DNA of 64,000 nucleotides from Elymus sibiricus. Lineage: Eukaryota; Streptophyta; Magnoliopsida; Poales; Poaceae. Positions 35,994-47,222 of the stretch are shown one piece after another. The notes under the pieces are model-generated. The model did not search any database. It was not told the DNA's origin and worked only from the letters and a program-made list of their open reading frames with translations. Each line of letters opens with the position of its first letter. The stretch's first letter is position 1. The DNA is taken from contig CM077672.1 in NCBI GenBank assembly GCA_039707655.1, positions 354,498,031 to 354,562,030 of the forward strand, given 5' to 3'. Both the position numbers and the translations under genes were made by a program.

Positions 35994-37540
35994 TGATACG
36001 TCTCCAACGTATCTATAATTTTTTATTGTTCCATGCTATTATAGTATCAATCTTGGATGTTTTTATATACATTTACAAGCAATTATATATCATTTTTTGG
36101 GACTAACCTATTAACTTAGTGCCCAGTGCCAGTTGTTGTTTTTTGCCTGTTTTTGATTTTCCAGAATATCAGTACCATTCGAAGTCCAAATGCCACGAAA
36201 CTTTTTGGATTTTTTTTTCTGGACATAAGAGACACTAGAAGCTTCGGGAGAGGGCCAGAAGCCAGAGGAGGTGGCCACGAGCCACCAGGGCACGCCCTGG
36301 TGCCTCATGGGCCCACCTCTGCTCCGTTTGACCTAATTCCACCTCTATAAATTCTCTAAAATTGGGAAACCAATAGAGGAGTCCACGAAATACTTTTTTC
36401 GCCGCCACAAGTTCCTGTTCTCGAGAGATCCCATCTGGAGGCCTTTTCTGGCACTCTGCCGGAGGGGGAATCGATCACGGAGGGGCTCTCCATCAACCTT
36501 GCTGCCCTTCCGATGATGCATGAGTAGTTTACCACAGACCTTCGGGTCCATAGTTAGTAGCTGGATGGCTTCTTCTCTATTTTTGATCTTCAATACAATA
36601 TTCTCCTCGATGTTCTTGGAGTTCTATCCGATGTAATCACTTTTTGCGGTGTGTTTGTTGGGATCCGATGAATTGTGAGTTTATGATCAGATTATCCATG
36701 AATATTATTTGAGTTTTCTCTGAACTCTTTTATGCATGATTATTATAGCTTCATATTTCTCTCTGATCTATTGATTTGGTTTGGCCAACTAGATTGATTT
36801 ATCTTGCAATGGGAGAGGTGCTTTGTAATGGGTTCGATCTTGCAGTGCTCAATCCCAGTGACAGAAAGGGACATGACATGTATGTATCATTGCTATTAAG
36901 GGTAAAAATATGGGGTTTATTCATGCATGAGTTTACTTTGTCTACATCATGTCATCTTGCTTAAGGCGTTACTCCGTTCTTTATGAACTTAATACACTAG
37001 ATGCATGCTGGATAGCGGTCGATGTGTGGAGTAATAGTAGTAGATGCAGGCAGGAGTCGCTCTACTTGTCTCGGACGTGATGCCTATATACATGATCATT
37101 GCCTTGGATATTGTCATGATTATTTTCTTTTCTATCAATTGCCCAACAGTAATTTGTTCACCCACCGTATGCTATTTTCAAGAGAGAAGCCTCTAGTGAA
37201 AACTATGGCCCCCGGGTCTACCTTAATCATATATTGAAAATTCTAAAAATACCATGCTGCAATTTTACTTGATTTATTTTATTTTGTATTTTTGTTTGAT
37301 CTATCTATCTATCACCATACAATTTAATCTTGCAATTAACCACCAAGGGATTGACAACCCCTTATTCGCGTTGGGTGCGAGGATTTGTTGTTTTGTGTGC
37401 AGGTACTGCTAACGAGTTGTTGCGTGATTCTCCTACTGGATTGATAACCTTGGTTTCATAACTGAGGGAAATACTTATCTCTACTGTACTGCATCATCCC
37501 CTCCTCTTCGGGGAAATCCCAACGCAGCTCACAAGTAGCA
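35994..37540 (+). mobile_element. B3 5' LTR
   Basis: TGATACGTCTCCAACGTATC to CTCACAAGTAGCA, 1547 bp. GC-rich palindrome at about 36268-36314 (CCACCAGGGCACGCCCTGG), then TATAAATT from 36345. Confidence 0.9.
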
Positions 37541-37551
37541 GGAAGAATTTT

Positions 37552-37569
37552 TGGCGCCGTTGCCGGGGA
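37552..37569 (+). other. Primer binding site of B3
   Basis: TGGCGCCGTTGCCGGGGA, 11 bases after the 5' LTR, the same tRNA-Asp-type site as in B1, B4 and B5. Confidence 0.72.
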
Positions 37570-37761
37570 GACATCATCAACATCTATCAAGTACCTACGC
37601 ATAAACCTTCATCTCCTTGCATTTATTTTATTTGCCTTTGCCTCTCGTTTTCATCTCCCCCACTTCTAAAAAGTTTTTTTACAAAAATACAAAAATATTT
37701 TCTGTTTGCCTTTTTCTTATTTGCTTCTTTGCTTGCTTGTCATCTTGTTTGCGTAGCGACG

Positions 37762-39850
37762 ATGTCTCAAGAAAATACAAAATTGTGTGATTTTTCCAAT
37801 ACTAATAATAATGATTTTATTAGTACGCCGATTGCTCATCCTACCGCTAGTGCGGAGACTTGTGATATTAATGCCGCTTTGTTAAATCTTGTCATGAAAG
37901 AACAATTTTCTCGTAGTCCTAATGAAGATGCTGCATCCCATCTTAACACTTTCGTAGAATTGTGTGATATGCAAAAGAAAAAAGATGTGGATAATGATAT
38001 TTTGAAATTAAAATTATTCCCGTTCTCATTGCGGGATCGTGCAAAAATTTGGTTTTCATCTTTACCATGAAATAGTATCGATTCTTGGGATAGGTGTAAA
38101 GATGCTTTTATTAGCAAGTATTTTCCTCCCGCGAAAATTATTTCCCTTAGAAACCAAATTATGAATTTCAAGAAACTTGATCATGAACATGTTGCTCAAT
38201 CTTGGGAAAGGATGAAATTAATGATAAGAAATTGCCCTACTCATGGTTTAAATTTTTGGATGATCATACAAAAAATTTATGCGGGATTAAATTTTGTTTC
38301 TAGAAATCTTTTAGATTCCGCTGCGGGTGGTACTTTTATGGAGATTACATTGGGAGAAGCTACTAAATTACTTGATAATATTATGGCAAATTATTCACAA
38401 TGGCATACTGAAAGAGCTCCTACTAGTAAAAAAGTGAATTCTGTTGAAGAAATTAGTACTTTGAGTGATAAAGTTGATGCGCTTATGAAATTGGTTGCTA
38501 GGAAAAATACTCCTATTGATCCTAATGTTGTGCCTTTATCCACCTTTATTGAGCAAAATAATGATCCCGTAGATGTGAATTTTGTCTCGCGAAACAATTT
38601 TAATAATAATGCTTATAGAGGTAATTTTAATCCTAGGCCGTTTCCTGGAAATTCCTCTAATAATTATGGCAATTCCTATGGTAATCCTTATAATAATAAT
38701 AATAGGATGCCCTATGATCTTGAAAATAATATTAAAGAATTTATTTATGCTCAAAATGTTTTCAGCACTATGATAGAAGAAAAAATTAAGTAAACTTGAT
38801 GATATGTCTAGGAGCATTGATAGAATTATTCATGACGTGGAAAATCTTAAGACTAAAATTTTGCCACCCAAAATTGATATTAATGAATCAATTAAATCTT
38901 TATATGTCTCCATGGATGAGAGTAAGAAAAGAACAGCTATGCTAAAAGCTAAATGAGAATTTTTAGAAAAAGCGATTCCTCCCGGTTTCTATCATAGTAG
39001 TGATGAGGATCTTAAAATGATTGGTATTTCATCTATTGATTCCTTGTTTAGCAATATAAAACTTGATGAAAATGGTACTGAAGAAGAGTCAACTTTAGCT
39101 AGGAGGCGTCCCCATAATTCGGAGGGTGAAAATCTTGATGAAAAAATTGATAAAAGTGGGTCTGGAGAGGTAAAAACTTTAACTAGCGATATGCCCACTC
39201 TCTTGGATTACAAAGAATTTAATTATGATAGTTGTTCTTTGATTGAGTGTATTTCTTTGTTACAATCCATGCTAAATTCACCCAACGCTTATGAACAAAA
39301 CAAGGCTTTTACTAAACACATTGTAGAAGCAATGATGAAAGCGTTAGAAGAAAAGTTAGAACTAGAAATATCAATTCCTAGAAAATTATATGATGAATGG
39401 GAACCCACCATTAAAGTTAAAATTAAAAATTATGAGTGCAATGCTTTATGTTATTTGGGTGCTAGCGTTTCCACAATTTCAAAATCCCTATGTGATGTGT
39501 TAGGTTTTACCAATATAGATAAATGTTCTCTTAATTTGCATCTTGCGAATTCTACTATTAAAATGCCATTGGGAAGAATTAATGATGTTCTTATTCTTGC
39601 AAATATAAATTATGTGCCTGTTGATTTTATTGTACTTGATATTGATTGCAATCCGTCTTGCCCCATAACACTTGGTAGACCGTTCTTACGAACTATTGGT
39701 GCTATTATTGATATGAAAGAAGGGAATATAAGATTTCAATTTCCACTAAAGAAAGGGATGGAACACTTCCCTAGGAAAATAATTAAAGCACCCTATGAAT
39801 CCATTATGAGAGCCACTTATGGAATCAACTTGAAGGATGACAATACTTGA
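37762..39850 (+). pseudogene. B3 gag-protease, broken
   Basis: ATG at 37762 (MSQENTKLCDFSNTNNNDF). The gag domain spans about 37980-38300, followed by an Asn-rich linker and a C-terminal retropepsin-like domain (about 39420-39740). Lesions: TGA at 38068-38070, one extra A in the A run near 38780, TGA near 38953. The protease Asp codon is TAT (39452-39454), so the motif reads CYLGASVS where B4 has CDLGASVS. The frame ends NLKDDNT and stops at 39850, the same place as in B1 and B4; no RT follows. Confidence 0.87.
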
Positions 39851-40676
39851 AAACTATGCATTATGCCTATCTAGGGGCATAAAACAATAGCGCTTGTTGG
39901 GAGGCAACCCGATGAATAAAATATTTTTTTTGCTTTTTATTTCTTGTCTTGTGTGTTTACACAATTATTCTACTGTTATGATTGTGTTTTTCTGTTTTAA
40001 TTAGTGTTTGTGCCAAGTAATGCCTTTGGGATGATTTGGAAGATAGTATAATTGATGCTGTTTGGAAAACAGAAAGTTTTGAGTCCAGTGCTGGAATTTT
40101 AGTTCTGTACTGGGGCGTTAGAAAATTCTGAAATTTTTAAAAAGTATTTATATATGAATTTTACACGTTGTCCTAATATTTTAGAATTTTTGGAGTTACA
40201 TAAGTATAGCTTTTAAATGGATCTTTACAGACTGTTCTGTTTTAGACAGATTCTGTTTTTGTTGCATAGTTTGCTTATTTTGATGAATCTATGGATCGTA
40301 TCGGGGGGGTATGAGTCATGGAGAAGTTGGAGTACAGTAGCATTATTCCAATATTAAATATGAATCAATTTACAACAGTACTTAAAGTTAAAGATTTATT
40401 TGTTATACTAACGGATCTCACGAAGGTTTTGTTGAGTTTTGTGTGATTGAAGTTTTCAAGTTTTGGGTGAGATCACGATAGATGAAGGAATAAGGAGTGG
40501 CAAGAGCCTAAGCTTGGTGATGCCCACGGCACCCCAAGGTAATATTCAAGGAAGACTCAAGCGTCTAAGCTTGGGGATGCCACGGAAGGCATCCCCTCTT
40601 TCTTCTACCAACTATCGGTAATTTTACTTGGAGCTATATTTTTATTCATCACATGATATGTGTTTTACTTGGAGCG
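39851..40676 (+). other. B3 3' region, left part, with module and internal PPT-like motifs
   Basis: Carries the post-ORF module (39858-39920; the palindrome is mutated to CCTATCTAGG) and the two PPT-like hairpin motifs (40508-40600). It is collinear with 27683-26960 of B1 in reverse, until GAGCGTC at about 40670-40677. Confidence 0.7.
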
Positions 40677-40695
40677 TCAGGGGGTGGCCAATATT
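40672..40695 (+). other. Junction B3/B4 with apparent filler DNA
   Basis: AGCGTCAGGGGGTGGCCAAT continuing ATT is 22 of 23 identical to 46428-46450, which lies in the right part of B3, about 5.7 kb away. Left of it is the B3 3' region, right of it inverted B4 sequence. This looks like repair filler copied from nearby. Confidence 0.6.
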
Positions 40696-41769
40696 ACCAT
40701 TGCTATCATGAGACTGTCAAAAAGATATAAGTGAAGCATGAGAGTGCAACTATTTCTTTAAAATATAACCACCGCCGTGCTCTAAAAGATATAAGTGAGG
40801 CACTAGAGCAACTGCCTAGCTCAAAAGATATAAGTGAAGCACATAGAGTATTCTAACAAATCAGGAATAATGTGTGTCCCTCTCAAAAAGGTGTGTTCAG
40901 AAAATATGATTGTGACAAACTAAAAAGCAAACAAACTATATCACAAGACGCTCCAAGTAAAACACATATCATGTGATGAATAAAAATATAGCTCCAAGTG
41001 AGTTGCCGATAGATTGTAGACGAAAGAGGGGATGCCTTCCGGGGCATCCCCAAGCTTAGACGCTTGAGTCTTCCTTGAATATTACCTTGGGGTGCCTTGG
41101 GCATCCCCAAGCTTAGGCTCTTGCCGCTCCTTATTCCTTTATCCATCGTAGTCTCACCCAGAACTTGAAAACTTCAGCACACAAAACTCAACAGAAACCT
41201 CGCGAGATCCGTTAGTATAACAAATAAATCTTAAACTTTAGGTACTGTTGTAAATTGATTCATATTTAATATTGGCATAATGCTACTTTACTTCAACTTC
41301 TCCATGACTCATACCCCCCGATACGATCCATAAATTCATCAAAATAAGCAAACTATGCAACAAAAACAGAATCTGTCTAAAATAGAACAGTCTGTAAAGA
41401 TCTGAATTATGGTCGTACTTCTGTAACTCCAAAAATTCTGAAAAATTAGGACAACGTGGTAAATGCATATATAAATACTGTGTAAAAAAGTTAGAAGGTG
41501 CTGACATTCCAGCGATAATTAGAAATTCCAGCACTGGACACAAAAGTTTCTGTTTCCAAACAACATCTATCATACTATCTTCCAAATCATCCTGAAGGCA
41601 TTACTTGGCACAAACACTAATTAAAACATAAAAACACAATCATAACAGAAGCTATAATCATGCAAACACTCAAAAACAGAAGATAAAAGCTAAAAATTAT
41701 TTTATTCATTGGGTTGCCTCCCAACAAGCGCTATTGTTTTATGCCCCTAGCTAGGCATAATGCATAGTT

Positions 41770-43866
41770 TCAAGTGTTGTCATCCTTCAAGTTAATTCCA
41801 TAAGTGGCCCTCATAATGGATTCATAAGGTGCTTTAATTCGTTTTCTAGGGAAGTGTTCCATCCCTTTCTTTAGTGGAAATTGAAATCTTATATTACCTT
41901 CTTTCATATCAATAATAGCACCAATTGTTCGAAGAAAAGGCCTACCAAGTATTATGGGGCAAGAAGGATTGCATTCAATGTCAAGAACAATAAAGTCCAC
42001 GGGCACATAATTTCTATTTGCAAGAATAATCACATCATTTATTCTACCCAATGGCTTTTTAATAGTGGAATCCGCAAGATGCAAATTCAGGGAACAAGGA
42101 TCCATGTCGGTGAGACCTAGCACATCACACAAAGACTTTGGTATAGTGGAAACGCTAGCACCAAGATCACAAAGAGCATTACATTCATAATATTTAATTT
42201 TTACTTTAATAGTAGGTTCCCATTCATCTTGTAATTTTCTAGGAGTTGATACTTCCAACTCAAGTTTTTCTTCATGTGCTTTCATAATGGCTTCTACGAT
42301 ATGTTTAGTGAAAGCTTTATTTTGTTCTTATGCATTTGGTGAATTAATCATGGATTGCAACAAGGAAATACACTCAATTAAAGAACAACTATCATAATTA
42401 AAGTCCTTGTAATCCAAAGTAGTGGGTGCATTACTATTTAAAGTTTTGACCTCTCCAAACCACTTTTTTTCATTTTTATGATCAAGATTATCATCCTCCA
42501 GGCAAGTGGGACTCAGTCTATCTGAAGTTGACTCTTCTCCAGTCCCTTTTTCATCAAGTTTTATGTTACTAAACAATGATTCACTAGGAGTGACACCAAT
42601 CATTTTAATATCTTCATCATTACTACGATAGAAACCGGGTGGAATCACTTTTTCTAAAAATTCTCGCTTAGCTCTCAACCTAGCGGTCCTTTCTTTACTT
42701 TCATTAACGGAGACATGTATAGATTTAATAGACTCATTTATATCATGCTTGGATGGCAAAATTTTAGTCTTGAGATTTTCCACATCATGAGCAATTCTAT
42801 CCATGTTCCTAGCCAATTCATCAACTCTATTCAATTTTTCTTCTATCATAGCATTAAAATTCTTTTGCGAACTAATAAATTCTTTAATATTACTTTCAAT
42901 ATCAGAGGGCATCCTATTATTATTATTATTATTATTATTATAAGAATTACCATAATGATTGCCATAATTATTAGCGGAATTTCCGGGAAATGATCTAGCA
43001 TTGAAATTAACCCTATAAGCATTGTTGTTGAAATTATTTCTAGAGACAAAATTCACATCAATAGCATCATTATTTTGCTCAATCAAAGTAGATAATGGCA
43101 CATCAATAGGATTAATATGAGCATTTTTACTAGCAACCAATTTCAATAGAGCATCCATCTTATCACTCAAAGTATTAACTTCTTCAATAGAATTTACCTT
43201 CTTACCAGTTGGAGTTCATTCAGTGTGCCATTAAGAATAATTTGCCATATATTATCAAGAAGTTTTGTAGCTTCTCCCAATGTAATTTCCATAAAAGTAC
43301 CACCTGCGGCAGAGTCTAGCATATTTCTAAAGACAAAGTTTAGTCCCGCATAAATTTTTTGTATTATCATCCATAAATTCAAACCACGAGTTGGGCAATT
43401 TCTTATCATTAATTTCATTATCTGCCAAGATTGTGCAACATGTTCATGCTCAAGTTGCTTAAAATTCATAATTTGATTTCTTAGAGAAATAATCTTAGTG
43501 GGAGGAAAATACTTAGTAATGAAAGCATCCTTACATTTATCCCATGAATCAATACTATTTCTAGGCAAGGATGAAAACCAAGTTTTAGCACGATCTTGTA
43601 GTGAGAACGGAAATAATTTTAATTTGACAATATCATTATCCACATCTTTCTTGTTTTGCATATCACAAAGTTCAAAGAAAGTATTTAGATGGGATGCAAC
43701 ATCTTCATTAGGACTACCAGAAAATTATTCTTTCATAACAAGATTAAGCAAAGCAGCATTAATGTCACACGACTCCACACTAGTGGCAGGAGGAGCAATA
43801 GGAGTACTAATAAAATAATTATTATTAGTATTGGAAAAGTCACACAATTTTGTATTTTCTTGAGAC
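41770..43866 (-). pseudogene. B4 gag-protease, least damaged copy
   Basis: Begins at 43866 (MSQENTKLCDF). The gag domain lies at about 43660-43270, the Asn-rich linker with 8 Asn near 42920, and the protease CDLGASVSTIPKSLCDVLG near 42160-42110 keeps the catalytic Asp. Lesions: a nonsense codon near 43725, a frameshift near 43190 and a TAA at about 42328 in place of a Tyr codon. Ends NLKDDNT at 41770 with no RT. It is the best guide in the window to the intact family protein of roughly 700 residues. Confidence 0.85.
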
Positions 43867-44072
43867 ATCGCGACAAAGCAAGCAAACTAGCAAACAAGCA
43901 AATAAATTTTTTTTGTGTTTTTGTAAAAAATATTAGAAGTGGGGGAGATGAAAACGAGAGGCAAATGCAAATAAAAGGCAAATAAAGTAAACGCAAGTGA
44001 TTGATAGTTTATGCGAAGGTACTTGATAGTTTTGGATGATGTCTCCCTGGCAACGGCGCCAGAAATTCTTCC

Positions 44073-44612
44073 TGCTACTTGTAGTCTACGTTGGTATTTC
44101 CCCGAAGAGGAGAGGATGATGCAGTACAGTAGAGATAAGTATTTCCCTCAGTTAAGAACCAAGGTTATCAATCCAGTAGGAGAACCAAGCAAGATCCAGT
44201 GAACAGCACCTACACACAGAAAAGCAAACACTTGCACCCAATGCGAATAAGAGGGTTGTCGATCCTCTTAGCGGTTACTTGCAAGGATTAAGTCTGAGAA
44301 AGACAAATAGATAAAATAAAATACTAATAAAAGTAAAAGTAAATAAATTGCAGCAAGGTATTTTTAGGTTTTTTATATGATAAAGATAGACCTGGGAGCC
44401 ATCGTTTTCACTAGAGGCTTCTCTCTCGAGCATAGAAACATACGGTGGGTAAACAAATTACTGTTGGGCAATTGATAGAAAAGCAAATAATTATGACGGA
44501 TTCATGGCAATGATCATGTATATAGGCATCACGTCCGAGACAAGTAGACCAACTCCTGCCTGCATCTACTACTATTACTCCACTCATCGACCGCTATCCA
44601 GCATGCATCTGG
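44073..44612 (-). mobile_element. B4 5' LTR fragment
   Basis: TGCTACTTGTAGTCTACGTT through GCATGCATCTGGG, collinear with other B LTRs and cut at 44612 where LTR Z starts. Confidence 0.8.
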
Positions 44613-46240
44613 GTTAATAGCATGGGTTATAGTATGCGGTTGTACCGGCCGACCAGTTCTTCCGGGACAACCACCACTCTTGGGTTGCAGTCTCCAGGTG
44701 TCTGCTAAGCGGTTGTACCACTGCCTCCAGGCGGTTGTACCGCCTGGTGCTTGGCGAACCTCAGGACTGCTGCTCGGCGGTTGTACCGGCCAAGTACCGC
44801 TCCAACCACCGCTAAGGGGTGACTCCCATCTGTTGTGGAGCGGTAGTTGGGCGGTGGTGAACCGGTAGTTTGCGGATGGCTTAGGCGTACCGGTACTACC
44901 AATGACTGGAGCGGTTGTACCGCTCCAGACTTAGCCACCACAAGTACTTGGTCCCGGCGGTTGTACCGGTCCTAGTACCACTCCATCTACTGGTCAGGGG
45001 TGACTCCCTACTGTTTTGAAGCGGTAGTAGGGCGGTGGTAGCCCGGTAGTTCCCGGATGGTTTTAGCCGACCGGTACTACCGGTGCAACCTCCTGTTGTA
45101 CCGCCTGGTACTCTACTTCAGGGGAACCTGCAAATAGCGGTTGTACCGGTCCTTGGACTGGTTGTACCGCTCCTGTGTTATTCTGCAACATAACGGGCAG
45201 ATTCATGGGGTCCTATAAAAGGGGGTCTTCTTCCCCTTTGAACCTCATCCTTTGAGCTCGTGTTCTTCCCCCATTGTTGACCTTCTTCGAGCTTGCTATC
45301 TCTCAATCCCTCCAATGATTCTTGCTAGTTCTTGAGGGAAAAGAGAGAGGAGATCTAGATCCACATTTCCACCAATCACTTTCTCCTCTATGTGAGGGGA
45401 ACCCCTTGGATCTAGATCTTGGAGTTCTTCGTGTTCTCTTCTTCGTTCTTCCTCTCTTTTTCCTTCCTAGCATTAGTTGCTTTGGTGGGATTTGGGAGAG
45501 AAGGAATTGGGCACTCCGTGTGCCCTTGCCATTGCATTTGGTGCATCGGTTTGAGTTCTCCACGGTGATACGTGGAAGTGAAAGTTGAGAAGCTTGTTAC
45601 TCTTGGGTGTTTGAGCACCCTAGAGCTTGTTCCTCTTGGGTGCTTTGGTGCCCTAGACGGTTGGTGTTGTCGGAGCTCAATCATTGTGGTGTAAAGCTCC
45701 GGGCAAGTGTCGGGGTCTCCAATTAGGTTGTGGAGATTGCCCCGAGCAATTGTACAGGTTTGGTGACCGCCCCCAAGGGTTGCCATTTGTACGGGTTCGG
45801 TGACCGTCCTCAAGGGTCCCTTAGTGGAATCACGGCATCTTGCATTGTGCGAGGGCGTGAGGAGATTACGGTGGCCCTAGTGGCTTCTTGGGGAGCATTG
45901 TGCCTCCACACCGCTCCAAACGGAGATTAGCATCTGCAAGGGTGTTAACTTTGGGATACATCGTCGTCTCCGCGTACCTCGGTTATCTCTTACCCGAGCC
46001 CTTTACTTATGCACTTTACTTTGTGATAGCCATAGTGTTTCATGTTATATATCTTGCTATCACTTAGTTGTTTATCTTGCTTAGCATAAGTTGTTGGTGC
46101 ACATAGGTGAGCCTAGTTGTTGTAGGTTTTGTGCTTGACAAATTAACTGCTAGGTTTATTCCGCATTTGTTCAAGCCTAAACCGTAATTATTTTAAAGCG
46201 CCTATTCACCCCCCGTCTAGGCGACATCCACGATCTTTCA
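44613..46240 (+). mobile_element. LTR Z (unrelated family) without target duplication
   Basis: No coding region. A repeat array (44634-45185) is followed by TATAAAAG at 45214-45221, a pyrimidine-rich leader, and an end GACATCCACGATCTTTCA. That end, with the preceding CCTATTCACC / GTCTAGGCGACATCC, resembles LTRs of the grass Maximus/SIRE Copia group from memory. The start is uncertain (perhaps TGGGTTATAG at 44623). B4 lies left and B3 right with no shared flank, so this is not a simple solo LTR. Confidence 0.6.
44634..45185 (+). repeat. Array of GCGGTTGTACCGC-type palindromes
   Basis: TTGTACC occurs nine times in about 550 bases, eight of them as GGTTGTACC and most as GCGGTTGTACCGC or GCGGTTGTACCGG, with further CGGTAGT/ACTACCG half-sites between them. 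It lies immediately upstream of the TATA box of LTR Z. Confidence 0.85.
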
Positions 46241-47206
46241 CTAGCCTTCATTTGTACTAAGCGGGAATACTGCTTGTGCATCCAACTCCTTAAACCCAAG
46301 TTGTGCAAAATGAGTCCACCATACCTACCTATATGCGGTATTTCCATGCCGTTCCAAGTTAATTTGCATGTGCCAACTCTAAATTTTCAAAATAATTTTC
46401 CGTTTTGTGTGCCCGTACCGCTCATGAAGCGGCAGGGGGTGGCCAATATTTTCCATGCTAGGTGTGTTATTCTCATGATGAGTGTTTATTCACTTGTCAT
46501 TGCATGAGAGAGTGGCAGGTAATAGGGATGCCCAGTCCTGAAATGATTTTTTTTAATATGATGATAATAATAAATTCCTTGGAAAGTGTTGGTATGGAGG
46601 GCACCCGTGGATACGGTTAGCCATGGATTGTGAAAGAATGGTGGAAAGGAATAAACTTTATTTTTTGTTTGGGAACCACCTATAATGTGTCTAGCATGGA
46701 AGATATTGGGAATTCTCGGTCATTTTCGTTGACAGGAAAAGCATACCTCTCAAAATAATTTTATCTCTCTAATATAAGCTTTGAGCTCTGGCACAATTGC
46801 AAATCTCTGCTTCCCTCTGCGAGGGGCCTATCTATTTACTTTTATGCAATTTTTATTTTTATTTTGAGTCTCCATCTTCTCTTACAAAGCACCAACTAGA
46901 GAGCACTATTGTCATACTTGTGCATTGTGTGTAGCTAATATTGAGTGCGTTTCATGAATGGATCAATGATTGAGCATAATGGGCTAGGGATAACTTTCTT
47001 TAGCATTGATATTTTGAAAGACATGGTTGCTTGTTAATATGCTTGAGTATTTATGTCTTCATGTCAAACTATAGACTATTGCTTTGAATCATTCAAGTCC
47101 AAATGTCCATGCTACAAAGAAAAGAATATATGATGAATATGATAGGTAGCATTCCACATCAAAAATTCTGTTTTTATCATTTACCTACTCGAGGATGAGC
47201 AGGAAT
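46241..47206 (+). other. B3 3' region, right part
   Basis: Resumes with CTAGCCTTCATTTGTACTAA, which corresponds to the minus-strand B5 sequence near 55215-55195, and runs to the PPT. No coding signal. Confidence 0.7.
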
Positions 47207-47222
47207 TAAGCTTGGGGATGCT
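47207..47222 (+). other. Polypurine tract of B3
   Basis: TAAGCTTGGGGATGCT directly before the 3' LTR. Confidence 0.82.

Larger units (their letters stand above)
40696..44612 (-). mobile_element. Inverted element fragment B4 (minus strand)
   Basis: Contains, in plus-strand order, part of the 3' region, the PPT-like block (41031-41118), the post-ORF module (41704-41765), gag-protease (41770-43866), PBS (44045-44061) and about 540 bp of the 5' LTR (44073-44612). Neither LTR end nor a target duplication is present, so it arrived by rearrangement rather than by simple transposition. It may be a displaced part of B2. Confidence 0.75.

Noticed and set aside
44613..46240. Interpreting LTR Z as a simple solo LTR
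   Set aside because: No matching 5-mers flank it and different elements lie on its two sides, so a rearrangement fits better.
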